The notes below the pieces were generated by a model, which had not been told where the DNA came from, made no database searches, and saw only the letters and a program-made list of their open reading frames with translations. The position numbers and the translations under genes are program-made. Below, in pieces: positions 41,939 to 51,933 of a stretch of DNA of 64,000 nt. Source of the stretch: Bradyrhizobium sp. CB82 (GTDB lineage Bacteria; Pseudomonadota; Alphaproteobacteria; Rhizobiales; Xanthobacteraceae); assembly GCF_029714405.1 (NCBI RefSeq), contig NZ_CP121650.1, forward strand, positions 6,143,001-6,207,000, in the 5' to 3' direction. Numbering within the stretch: the first letter of the stretch is position 1; each line of letters begins with the position of its first letter.

Positions 41939-42924
41939 GTGCGCCCTTCGTCCAGGCCAAAAAGCTGCGCCGCGTCTTCGACGTCTCGAAGCCGTGGCTG
42001 AACCGGGTGCTCGAGGGCGGCCAACTCGAATATCTCAAGGCCGTCGACAGCGTCACCTTCGACATCAACAAGGGCGAGACATTTGCGCTGGTCGGAGAAT
42101 CCGGCTCGGGCAAGACCACGGTCGCACGGATGATCGTCGGCCTGTTGCCGCCGAGCTCGGGCCAGGTCCTGATCGACGGCGTGTCGATGACCGATCCGAA
42201 GCAGGCGCCGGCACGCCGCCGCCTGCGCCGCCGTATCCAGATGATCTTCCAGGACCCCTATGCGTCCCTCAATCCGCGCTTCCGGGTCGACGCCATCATC
42301 GCCGAGCCGATCCGCGCCTTCGACCTGATCCAGGGCGAGCGCGACATCCAGGCCCGCGTCGGCGAATTGTTGAGCCTGGTGGGGCTGCATCCCGACGACC
42401 GGCTGAAGTACCCGCACGAATTCTCCGGCGGTCAGCGCCAGCGCATCGCGATCGCGCGCGCGCTGGCGTCCGATGCCGAATTCATCGTCTGCGACGAGCC
42501 GACCTCGGCGCTCGACGTGTCCGTGCAGGCGCAGATCCTCAATCTGATGCGCGACCTCCAGGACAAGTTCGGCCTCACCTACATGTTCATCAGCCACAAC
42601 CTCGCGGTCGTCCGCCACATGGCGAGCCGCGTCGGCGTGATGTATCTCGGCCGCATCGTCGAGATCGCCGAAGGCCGTGAGTTGTTTGCGCGCCCGCGCA
42701 TGCCCTACACCAAGATGCTGCTCGGCGCGGTGCCGGATCTCGCGATGTCCGGACGCCAACGGATTCCGGTCAAAGGCGAGATCCCGAACCCGATCGACCC
42801 GCCGCCGGGCTGCGCATTCAATCCGCGCTGCCCCCTCGCCTTCGATCTTTGCCGAAAGGAGACGCCGCAACTGATCGACGGCGTCGCCTGCCACGCCGTC
42901 AACACGGCGCCAGAACCGGCGTGA
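41935..42924 (+). CDS. Peptide ABC transporter ATP-binding protein (DppF type)
   Basis: Second ATPase of the heterodimer, 329 residues. Walker A GESGSGKTT, signature SGGQRQR, Walker B EFIVCDEPTSALDV, D-loop and ISHNLAVV are present, and the C-terminal GCAFNPRCPLAFDLC matches the DppF extension. N-terminal KLRRVFDVSKPWLNRVLEGG is characteristic of DppF-like proteins. It ends the first transporter; the next gene is the GGT-like one after an 86-base gap with an inverted repeat. Confidence 0.94.
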   Translation: MSAPFVQAKKLRRVFDVSKPWLNRVLEGGQLEYLKAVDSVTFDINKGETFALVGESGSGKTTVARMIVGLLPPSSGQVLIDGVSMTDPKQAPARRRLRRRIQMIFQDPYASLNPRFRVDAIIAEPIRAFDLIQGERDIQARVGELLSLVGLHPDDRLKYPHEFSGGQRQRIAIARALASDAEFIVCDEPTSALDVSVQAQILNLMRDLQDKFGLTYMFISHNLAVVRHMASRVGVMYLGRIVEIAEGRELFARPRMPYTKMLLGAVPDLAMSGRQRIPVKGEIPNPIDPPPGCAFNPRCPLAFDLCRKETPQLIDGVACHAVNTAPEPA

Positions 42925-42943
42925 CGCGCGCTGCCATGCCGCC

Positions 42944-42982
42944 GCGCAATTGGCAGCGGGTCTTGCCTGTGATCAATTGCGC
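42944..42982. promoter_or_regulatory. Inverted repeat GCGCAATTG-N21-CAATTGCGC before the GGT-like gene
   Basis: Nine-base arms at 42944-42952 and 42974-42982 are perfect reverse complements and contain CAATTG palindromes. They lie 28 bases before the ATG of the GGT-like gene, within an otherwise feature-poor gap. It may be a regulator site or a stem in the transcript. Confidence 0.35.
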
Positions 42983-43010
42983 CCGCCGTAAACAAGAAAA
43001 GTGATCTCCC

Positions 43011-44816
43011 ATGGCCAGCAACATCAATCCGGATCCCTTCACGACGAGGCCCGAGATCGAAGGCACGTTCGGGGTCGTCGCCGCCACGCACTGGATCGCG
43101 ACCGCCGTCGGCATGGCCATCCTCGAAAAAGGCGGCAATGCGTTTGACGCCGGCGTCGCGACCGCCTTCACGCTTCAGGTGGTCGAGCCACATCTCAACG
43201 GTCCCGGCGGCGACGTTCCCATCATCCTGCATGACGTCAAACGCGGACAGACCGAGGTGATCTGCGGCCAGGGCCCGGCGCCGGCGCGCGCCACCATTGC
43301 CCATTACAAGAGCGAAGGGCTCGACATGGTGCCCGGCACAGGCCTCCTCGCGGCATGCGTTCCCGGCACCTTCGAATCCTGGATGCTCTTGCTCCGCGAC
43401 TACGGCACGATGCGTGTGCGCGACGTGCTCGAACCTGCGATCTCCTACGCGCGCGACGGCTATCCGCTGGTCGAGCGCGCTTGCGCGACGATCAAGACCG
43501 TCGAGCAGCTGTTCCGCAAGCACTGGCCGACGTCGGCTGCCGTCTACCTGCCGAACGGCGAAGTTCCAAAACCCGGCACGCTCTTCACCAACAAGAGCCT
43601 CGCCGCCACCTATTCACGCATCCTGAGCGAAGCCGAATACGGCGGCAGTGACCGCGACGCCGAGATCGAGCGCGCGCGAAAGGCCTGGTCGCGAGGCTTT
43701 GTCGCTGAGGCCATCGACAAGTTCTGCCGGACGCAGGAGGTGATGGACGTCAGCGGCGCGCCGCATCGCGGCGTGCTCTCGGCCGACGACATGGCGCGCT
43801 GGCAGCCGACCATCGAAGCGCCGCTGACCTATGACTACGGCCGCTACACCGTCTGCAAGGCGGGCGTCTGGAGCCAGGGTCCGGTCACCTTGCAACAGCT
43901 CGCGCTGCTGAAAGGCTTTGCCCTCGACGGGCTCGATCCGACGGGCCCCGAATTCATCCATCTCCAGATCGAATGCGCCAAGCTCGCTTTCGCGGATCGC
44001 GAAAAGTTCTACGGCGATCCCAAGTTCAACGAAATCCCGATCGCGACGCTGCTGTCGGATGCCTACAACGACGAACGCCGCAAGCTCGTCACCGACAAGG
44101 CCTCGCTCGAGTTCCGGCCCGGTTCGGTCGAAGGCTTTGGCGGGGTCGTCAAGCTGCGCCGCGCCGAAGGTCAACGCGAGGCTGTCGGTGCGCTTGGCGC
44201 CGGCGAGCCGACGGTCGGCCGCTTTGGCGAGGTGCGCGGCGACACCGTGCATTTCGACATCATCGACAAGGCCGGTAACATGGTGTCCTCAACGCCGTCC
44301 GGCGGCTGGCTGCAATCCTCACCGGTGATTCCGGAGCTCGGCTTTTGCCTGGGCAGCCGCGCGCAGATGTTCTGGCTGGAGGAAGGCCACCCCGCCTCGC
44401 TTGCGCCGGGCAAGCGGCCGCGCACGACGCTGTCGCCGACCATGGCGCTGCGCGACGGCGAGCCTTATCTCGCCTGGGGATCCCCGGGCGGTGACCAGCA
44501 GGATCAGTGGGTCACGCAGTTCTTCCTGCGACATGTCCATTGCAACCTCAACCTCCAGGAGGCGATCGACGCTCCGGCCTGGCATTCCGAGCATTTCCCG
44601 ATCTCGTTCTGGCCGCGCACCGCGCGTCCCGGCGTCCTCGTGGTCGAGAACCGGGTACCCAAGGCTACGATCGAGAATTTGCGCGAGCGCGGGCATATCG
44701 TGGAGGTCGGTCCCGACTGGTCCGAAGGCCGTCTCACCGCCGCAGCGCGCGTCGGGGTACGCCGGCGCGCCGCCGCGAATCCACGGGGCATGCAGGGTTA
44801 CGCGGCAGGACGCTGA
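43011..44816 (+). CDS. Gamma-glutamyltransferase-like Ntn-hydrolase
   Basis: A 601-residue member of the gamma-glutamyltransferase family, which self-cleaves before a catalytic threonine and hydrolyses or transfers gamma-glutamyl groups. T412 in RGDTVHFDIIDKAGNMVSS is the expected nucleophile, and PGGDVPIILHD and NAFDAGVATAFTLQVVEPHLNGPGG match the large subunit. No signal peptide is visible, so this is likely a cytoplasmic enzyme, unlike periplasmic Ggt. The usual oxyanion GG sequence appears as PSGGWLQSS. Sitting between two peptide transporters suggests it breaks down an imported gamma-glutamyl or related peptide. Related family members include cephalosporin acylases and cysteinylglycine-type enzymes; substrate is open. 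Confidence 0.88.
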   Translation: MASNINPDPFTTRPEIEGTFGVVAATHWIATAVGMAILEKGGNAFDAGVATAFTLQVVEPHLNGPGGDVPIILHDVKRGQTEVICGQGPAPARATIAHYKSEGLDMVPGTGLLAACVPGTFESWMLLLRDYGTMRVRDVLEPAISYARDGYPLVERACATIKTVEQLFRKHWPTSAAVYLPNGEVPKPGTLFTNKSLAATYSRILSEAEYGGSDRDAEIERARKAWSRGFVAEAIDKFCRTQEVMDVSGAPHRGVLSADDMARWQPTIEAPLTYDYGRYTVCKAGVWSQGPVTLQQLALLKGFALDGLDPTGPEFIHLQIECAKLAFADREKFYGDPKFNEIPIATLLSDAYNDERRKLVTDKASLEFRPGSVEGFGGVVKLRRAEGQREAVGALGAGEPTVGRFGEVRGDTVHFDIIDKAGNMVSSTPSGGWLQSSPVIPELGFCLGSRAQMFWLEEGHPASLAPGKRPRTTLSPTMALRDGEPYLAWGSPGGDQQDQWVTQFFLRHVHCNLNLQEAIDAPAWHSEHFPISFWPRTARPGVLVVENRVPKATIENLRERGHIVEVGPDWSEGRLTAAARVGVRRRAAANPRGMQGYAAGR

Positions 44817-44847
44817 AGGCAGAACTCTGAAGGACTGCGAGCACGAC

Positions 44848-45554
44848 ATGACCTGGTCGATCATCGCGCGAGATCCTGCCAACGGCCAGTTCGGCATAGC
44901 GGTCGCGACGCGTTTCTTCGCCGTCGGCGCGCGCGTACCCTTCATCGCCGCTGGCCTTGGCGCCATCGCAACGCAAGCTTTCGTCAATCCTTATTATGGC
45001 ATCGACGGCGTCAAGCTGTTGCGCGAAGGCCTGAATGCGCATGACGTGCTCGCAGCGCTGCTCGCGACCGATGATGGCCGCGAAAGCCGCCAGGTCCACG
45101 TCATGGACGCCAGCGGTGAGGTCGCGGCACATACCGGCCGCGACTGCGTCGACTGGTGCGGACACACGGCGGGAAGCGGCTTCTCCATTGCCGGCAACAT
45201 GCTTGCCGGTCCCGACGTCCTCAGCGAGACGGCAAAGACCTACATCGCCAATGACAGCCTGCCCTTCGCGCGCCGCCTGCTGGCGGCGATGCGCGCCGGC
45301 GAAGCCGCCGGCGGCGACAAGCGCGGCAAGCAGTCTGCTGCACTGCTCATCCATGGCGAGGAGGAATGGTCCGCGCTCGACCTGCGCGTCGACGATCATC
45401 CCGATCCGCTTGCCGAGCTGGCACGGCTCGAGCAGGTCAGCAACGAGCTCTGGGTGCATTTCCGCGACTCGCTGCCGACGCGCCAGAACCCGGCCGGGAT
45501 CACCGATCGCGCCGTGATCGATGCCCGCATTGCGGCGGCCCGCACGACAGAGCA

Positions 45555-45558
<4 letters not shown>
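44848..45558 (+). CDS. DUF1028 family putative Ntn-hydrolase
   Basis: A 236-residue cytoplasmic protein of the DUF1028 family. It begins MTWSIIARDPANGQFGIAVATRFFAVGARVPF, the family hallmark, and continues with ATQAFVNPYYGIDGVKLL and SGFSIAGNMLAG. The family is thought to be related to the Ntn-hydrolase fold but the catalytic mechanism is not known. It starts 31 bases after the GGT-like gene and overlaps the next ATPase gene by 4 bases (ATGA). It is thus translationally tied to the second peptide importer. Confidence 0.85.
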
Positions 45559-46543
<985 letters not shown>

Positions 46544-46544
<1 letters not shown>

Positions 46545-47650
46545 TGGCGCTGCTCGAGGTCGAAAATCTGGTCAAGCACTTCGTCGCCGAGCGCTCGCTG
46601 CTCGGCCGGCCCAAGGTCCTCGTCAAGGCAGTCGATGGCGTGAGCTTTGCACTCGAAGCCGGCAAGACGCTGGCGCTGGTCGGCGAATCCGGCTGCGGCA
46701 AATCGACCGTCAGCCGGCTGGTGCTGCGGTTGATCGAGCCGGATGCCGGCAGCGTTCGTTTCGAAGGTCGCGATCTGCTCGCGCTCGACGCCACTGCTCT
46801 GCGCGCCTTCCGTCGAAAGGCGCAGATCATCTTTCAGGATCCTTACGGCTCGCTCAACCCGCGCATGACGGTCGGCCAGATCCTGACAGAGCCGCTGGCG
46901 CTGCATGACCTCGTCCCGCCATCGCGCCGACGCGAGCGCGTCGCGGAATTGTTGCGGCTGGTCGGCCTGGAGCCTTGGCTGGCGCGCCGCTATCCGCACG
47001 AATTCTCCGGCGGCCAGCGCCAGCGCATCGCGATTGCCCGCGCGCTCGCGGTCGAGCCCAGGCTGATCATCTGCGACGAGCCGGTCTCGGCGCTCGACGT
47101 GTCGATCCGCTCGCAGATCCTGAACCTGCTGCGCGAATTGCAGGACCGGCTCGGCCTCGCCTACATCTTCGTGTCTCACGACCTTGCGGTGGTGAAGCAT
47201 ATCGCCGACCATGTCGCCGTGATGAATCTCGGCCGCATCGTCGAGACGGCCGAAGCCGATGCGCTCTTCGCCGCACCGCGCCACCCCTATAGCCGCGCGC
47301 TGCTATCCGCAATTCCCCTGCCGCAGCCGCACGCCAAGCGCAGCGCCATTGTGCTTCAGGGCGAGATGCCGAGCGCGCTCAATCCGCCCGCAGGCTGCCA
47401 CTTCCACACCCGCTGCCCGTTCGTGATCGACCGCTGCCGCAGCGAGGCACCGCTACTTTTGGCTGATAGCAGCGGCCATGCCACGGCATGTCACCGCGTC
47501 GCGGAGCTGCCCCCCGCCGACGCCATCCTGCCCGCCCCGCACGCTTTGTCGCCGGCGCTTGCGAAATTGGTTGCCGCCTTCAGCCGAAAGACGGAAGGCG
47601 CTGGCCCCTCCGGGGTTGGTATACAGGATGCACCGGCAACACCGAGCTAG
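46544..47650 (+). CDS. Peptide ABC transporter ATP-binding protein, second set (DppF type)
   Basis: ATPase of 368 residues, somewhat longer than most DppF proteins because of a C-terminal A/P-rich tail (ELPPADAILPAPHALSP onward, about 40 residues). Walker A GESGCGKST, Walker B RLIICDEPVSALDV, SGGQRQR and VSHDLAVV are present; FHTRCPFVIDRC is the usual extension. Start is the ATG directly at the previous stop. It is followed 37 bases later by the frameshifted binding-protein gene. Confidence 0.92.
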
Positions 47651-47687
47651 CCGCCAGCCATGTCAGAGAAGCCTTGGGGATGATGCA

Positions 47688-49194
47688 ATGAAGATGTTCC
47701 GCCTCGCGGCCACCGCCGCCATGTTACTGGTGTCACTCGGCGTCGCACAGGCCCAGACCACGCTGCGCATTGGCCTCGCCGAGGACCCTGATATCCTCGA
47801 TCCGACCATGGCGCGCACCTATGTCGGCCGCATCGTGTTCTCCGCATTCTGCGACAAGCTGTTCGACATCGACGAGAAGCTCAACATCGTGCCGCAGCTC
47901 GCGCTGTCCAGCGAGACCGCGGACGACGGGAAGGCACTCGTGATCAAGCTTCGGCCTGGCGTGAAATTCCACGATGGCGAGCCGTTCGACGCGGAGGCGG
48001 CAAAGTTCTCCCTCGAGCGACATCTCACCTTCCCGGGTTCGTTCCGCAAGCCCGAGCTCGCCTCGGTGGACCATGTCGAGGTGATCGATCCCCTCACCAT
48101 CAGGCTGGTGTTGAAGGCGCCGTTCTCGCCGCTGCTCGCACAGCTCACGGATCGCGCCGGCATGATGGTGTCGCCGAAAGCGGCCAAAGCCGAAGGTGAC
48201 AAGTTCGGCCTGCATCCGGTCTGCGCCGGTCCCTACAAATTCGTCGAGCGCGTGCAACAGGATCGCATCGTGTTCGAGAAATTCACCGACTATTGGAACA
48301 AGGACAACATCTTCATCGACCGCGTCGTGTTCCAGCCGATCGTCGATGCGACCGTGCGGCTTGCCAATCTGAAATCCGGCGGGCTCGACCTGATCGAGCG
48401 CGTGCTCGCGACAGATCTGAAGGATGTGCGGGCCGACTCGCGGCTGAAGGTCGCGACAGCAATCGAGCTCGGCTATCAGGGCATCACGCTCAACATCGGC
48501 AAGGACCAGGCCAAGGGACCGCTCAGCCAATCCGCCAAGGTGCGCCAGGCGCTCGATCTTGCGATCGACCGCGACGCCATTAACCAGGTCGTGTTCAACG
48601 GCGAATTCCAGCCGGGCAACCAGTGGGTCATGCCGGATCACCCCTATTATCAAAAGGCGTTTCCCGTCCCTGCCCGCAATGTGGAGAAGGCCAAGGCCCT
48701 GCTGAAGGAAGCCGGCGTGACGCCTCCGGTCAGAGTCGATTTTGGTGCCGAAGGGCGCAGAAACCGAGACTCCGGCACAGGTGATCCAATCGATGGCTGC
48801 AGAAGCCGGCTTCGACATGAAGATCCGCGTCACAGAGTTCGCGACGGGGCTCAAGCAGGCCGAAGCCGGCGACTATCAGGCCTACATGCTTGCCTGGAGC
48901 GGCCGCGTCGATCCCGACGGCAACGCCTACATCTTCCTGCATAGCGACGCCCCGCAGAACTACAGCGCGTGGAGCAACGCGCAAGCCGACAAGGCGCTCG
49001 AGGATGCGCGGCTCGTCACCGATCCCGACAAGCGCAAAGCGATCTATGAAACCTTGGCCAAGCTGGTTCAGGAGGACGAGCCGATCCTCTATCTCTACCA
49101 CCGCCGCATCATCATCGCCCATACGACCAAGCTTGAAGGCTACAAGCAGATGCCGGACGGTCTCGTACGCGTCGTCGGCCTCAAGCTGAAGTGA
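47688..49194 (+). pseudogene. Peptide ABC transporter substrate-binding protein, frameshifted
   Basis: Signal peptide MKMFRLAATAAMLLVSLGVAQA and mature domain TTLRIGLAEDPDILDPT with KFHDGEPFDAEAAKFSLERH and CAGPYKFVE show an SBP family 5 receptor. The first frame stays open to 48944 but turns nonsense-like after VTPPVRVDF (residue ~350). The proper C-terminal half resumes in the next frame from 48742 (VPKGAETETPAQVIQSM onward) and reaches a stop at 49194. A 2-base loss near 48738-48743 (tttt-gg where tttt-at-gg would give DFMVPKG) restores one 502-codon frame. This is either a real recent inactivation or a sequencing error; the rest of the gene looks intact. Confidence 0.85.
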
Positions 49195-49214
49195 CGGTAG
49201 TGAGCAAGTTCTCC

Positions 49215-49337
49215 TGTCCCGGACGCATTGCAGCGCGCCAGCGGCGCAATGCTGATCGGGGATCCACAGCTGCGAACCGCGATCCATGGGTCCCGGTTCA
49301 ACAGCGCAACATTGCATGTTGCGCTGCGCCCGGGACA
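49215..49337. repeat. Palindromic repeat gtcccggacgc family inside the transporter operon
   Basis: Begins gtcccggacgcattgcagcg and ends with gcgctgcgcccgggac, with additional pairing of cggcgcaatg and cattgcatgttgcg in the interior. It fills the gap between the binding-protein gene and the permease. Repeats of this 'tcccggacgcgctgcagc' type are common in Bradyrhizobium intergenic DNA. Confidence 0.72.
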
Positions 49338-49348
49338 CGGGAGTGTGC

Positions 49349-50290
49349 ATGCTGAACTTCCTCGCCCGCCGTCTCGCGCAGATCGTGCCGACGCTATTCT
49401 TCGTGTCGGTGCTGATCTTCTCGCTCCAGCAACTCCTGCCGGGCGATCCGGCACTGGTGATGGCCGGCGAAGAGCGCGATCCTGCCGTGATCGCGCAGAT
49501 CCGCCGGCAATACCGGCTCGATCAACCGATTCCCGTCCAATACGCCTATTGGGTGAAAGGGGTTCTGACCGGCGATCTCGGCGAGTCCTTGCGCAACAAG
49601 ATGCCGGTGCGCCAACTGATCGCACAGAAGCTTCCCGTGACGCTTCAACTCGCATCGATGGCGATCCTGATCGCGTTCCTGATCGGCATTCCCGCCGGCA
49701 TCATCTCGGCAGTCAAGAAAGGCAGTGCCTGGGACTACGGCGCCAACCTGTTTGCGCTATGGGGCATCTCGACACCGAACTTCTGGCTCGGCATCATGCT
49801 GATCTTCCTGTTCTCGATCGAGCTCGGCTGGTTGCCGGCCTCCGGCTACGTGCCGCTGACGGAGGATTGGCGCGCGAGCCTTGCCGCGACCATCATGCCC
49901 GCCTTCGTGCTCGGCAATGCCATCGCCGCGATCCTGATGCGGCATACGCGGAGCGCCATGCTTCAGGTGCTGGAGAGCGACTATGTCCGCACCGCGCGCG
50001 CCAAGGGCCTCCTGGAGCGCTCGGTCATCCTCAAGCACGCCATGCGCAACGCGCTGACGCCGGTGATCACGCTCGGCGCGCTCGAGCTCGGCACGCTGCT
50101 CTCGGGCGCGGTGCTGACCGAGCAGATCTTTTCCATTCCCGGCTTCGGCAAGCTGATCGTGGATGCCGTGTTCAACCGCGACTACGCGGTCGTCCAGGGC
50201 GTCGTGCTGGTCACCGCAACGATCTACATCACGCTCAACCTGATCGCCGACATCGCCTACATCCTCGTCGACCCGCGGCTGAGGGGCTAG
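49349..50290 (+). CDS. Peptide ABC transporter permease, second set (DppB type)
   Basis: Permease of 313 residues; MLNFLARRLAQIVPTLFFVSVLIFSLQQLLPGDP is the DppB/GsiC-type start. The EAA region is LESDYVRTARAKGLLERSVILKHAMRNALTPVI. ATG at 49349 has GGGAGTG upstream; a longer frame from 49286 lies inside the repeat and is rejected. Three bases separate its stop from the next start. Confidence 0.92.
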   Translation: MLNFLARRLAQIVPTLFFVSVLIFSLQQLLPGDPALVMAGEERDPAVIAQIRRQYRLDQPIPVQYAYWVKGVLTGDLGESLRNKMPVRQLIAQKLPVTLQLASMAILIAFLIGIPAGIISAVKKGSAWDYGANLFALWGISTPNFWLGIMLIFLFSIELGWLPASGYVPLTEDWRASLAATIMPAFVLGNAIAAILMRHTRSAMLQVLESDYVRTARAKGLLERSVILKHAMRNALTPVITLGALELGTLLSGAVLTEQIFSIPGFGKLIVDAVFNRDYAVVQGVVLVTATIYITLNLIADIAYILVDPRLRG

Positions 50291-50293
50291 GCC

Positions 50294-51181
50294 ATGACCG
50301 ACGCCGTGCTCTCGGCCAATCCCACCACTGATACGCGCGAGCTCGACAGTCCCGCACGCCGCGCCCGGCGGCGCCTGTTCAAGCGCAAGGCGGCGGTCGC
50401 GGGACTCCTCGTGATGACGGCGTTCATCCTGCTGGCTCTGCTGGCGCCGCTGATCGTTCCCTTCGATCCCGTCGCCACGAGCTGGAGCCTGGTGCGCAAG
50501 CCGCCCAGCGCGCTGCACTGGTTTGGCACCGATGAGCTCGGCCGCGACATATTGAGCCGGGTCGTCTACGGCGCGCGCGCCTCGCTGCTCGCCGGCGCCA
50601 TCTCGGTCGCAATCGCGCTTGGCATCGGCGTGCCGCTCGGCCTGCTCGCCGGCTACCGGGGCGGCTTCACCGACGCGCTGATCAGCCGGATCACCGATGC
50701 GATGCTCGCGTGCCCGTTCCTGATCCTCGCGATCGCGCTCGCGGCGTTCCTGGGCCCGAGCCTCGGCAACGCCATGATCGCGATCGGCATCTCGGCGACG
50801 CCGGTGTTCATTCGCCTGACCCGCGGGCAGGTGCTCAGCGTCAAGGCCGAAGACTATGTCGAAGCCGCGCGCGCGCTCGGCAACCCGTCCTGGCGCATCG
50901 CATTCGCGCATATCCTGCCGAACATCCTGCCGGCGCTCCTGGTCCAGGCGACGCTGTCGATCGCCGCGGCGATCATCGCGGAAGCCGCGCTGTCCTTCCT
51001 CGGCCTCGGCCAGCAGCCGCCGGCGCCGTCCTGGGGCAGCATGCTCAACGCCGCCCAGCGCTTTCTGACACAGGCGCCGTGGATGGCGATCTGGCCGGGC
51101 CTTGCAATTTTCCTGGTCGTGCTGTCCCTGAACCTGCTCGGCGACGGCCTGCGCGACGCGCTCGATCCGCGCCAGCGCTAG
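50294..51181 (+). CDS. Peptide ABC transporter permease, second set (DppC type)
   Basis: Permease of 295 residues. N-terminal arm with arginine-rich PARRARRRLFKRK, then AVAGLLVMTAFILLALLAPLI, the signature WFGTDELGRDILSRVVYGARAS, and coupling loop KAEDYVEAARALGNPSWRIAFAHILPNILP. It ends the 14-kb transporter run at 51181; the next gene on the opposite strand ends at the adjacent base, with no room for a terminator between. Confidence 0.92.
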   Translation: MTDAVLSANPTTDTRELDSPARRARRRLFKRKAAVAGLLVMTAFILLALLAPLIVPFDPVATSWSLVRKPPSALHWFGTDELGRDILSRVVYGARASLLAGAISVAIALGIGVPLGLLAGYRGGFTDALISRITDAMLACPFLILAIALAAFLGPSLGNAMIAIGISATPVFIRLTRGQVLSVKAEDYVEAARALGNPSWRIAFAHILPNILPALLVQATLSIAAAIIAEAALSFLGLGQQPPAPSWGSMLNAAQRFLTQAPWMAIWPGLAIFLVVLSLNLLGDGLRDALDPRQR

Positions 51182-51925
51182 CTAGAGCATGACTTCCCGC
51201 ACCACGCGCCGGCAATCCATCTCGAATTCGAGATCGACCACCGGCGGGCGCGCGAAGTGCCAGGTCAGGCCGGAGCGCAACGCGCCGCGACGCACCAGCT
51301 CGTCGGCCAGCGCGTGGTGGAAATCGCGGATCGAATAGGCCTGCACCGCCGTCGTCTCCTTCCAGCCAAAGCCGAATGCCGCAAGGCGACTCTCCATCTG
51401 CGAGGTGGTGAAGCGGACCTTTTCCGTGATGCCCTCCGGGCTGAGGTCGCGGTAGCGCACGGTGCGCTCGATATAACTGCCGCTTCCCTCCCGCGCCTCG
51501 GCGCCGCCTGCGATCACGAAGGTCGGCGTGCTCGACCGCGTCGGGCGCGTGAAGGAGAACGCATGGAATGAGGGCTCGGCGGGCGGATCGATCTCGGGAC
51601 AGACATTGCTGCGCGCCACCGGATTGGTGGTGCCGTCGAAGATGCCCCACTCGGACAGTGTCTTGACGTAGTGCAGATTGAAGTTACGGAAGCCCTCTTC
51701 CGTGAACGCGGCCGGCGAGCGCAGCTCGCAGGCGCAGAACGCAGTGAGTGGCCGTCCCGCCTCCCGGATGAATTTTGCGGCCGACGCAAATCCCTCCGCC
51801 AGCGGCGCCAGACGATCGAAGCGAACGCGCTCGATCTCGTAGCCGGGATCGGCGGCGGCGCCAGCCGAATACTGGAACACGGACGGGATGAAGCGATAAT
51901 TGCCGGCTGCGAATTCGCTGGTCAT
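51182..51925 (-). CDS. Conserved protein, 2-aminomuconate deaminase (CnbZ)-like
   Basis: A 247-residue soluble protein beginning MTSEFAAGNYRFIPSVFQYSAGAAA. It resembles proteins annotated as 2-amino-5-chloromuconate deaminase (CnbZ type) in soil proteobacteria, but I recall this family only loosely. Notable patches are FCACELRSPAAF (cysteines near residue 64), EWGIFDGTTNPVARSNVCPEIDPP, and GGAEAREGSGSYIERTVRYRDLSPEGI. No signal peptide or membrane segment is seen. A dehalogenation or deamination role would fit a catabolic region, yet no aminophenol pathway genes are near. Confidence 0.42.
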   Translation of the reverse strand: MTSEFAAGNYRFIPSVFQYSAGAAADPGYEIERVRFDRLAPLAEGFASAAKFIREAGRPLTAFCACELRSPAAFTEEGFRNFNLHYVKTLSEWGIFDGTTNPVARSNVCPEIDPPAEPSFHAFSFTRPTRSSTPTFVIAGGAEAREGSGSYIERTVRYRDLSPEGITEKVRFTTSQMESRLAAFGFGWKETTAVQAYSIRDFHHALADELVRRGALRSGLTWHFARPPVVDLEFEMDCRRVVREVML

Positions 51926-51933
51926 TTCGACCC

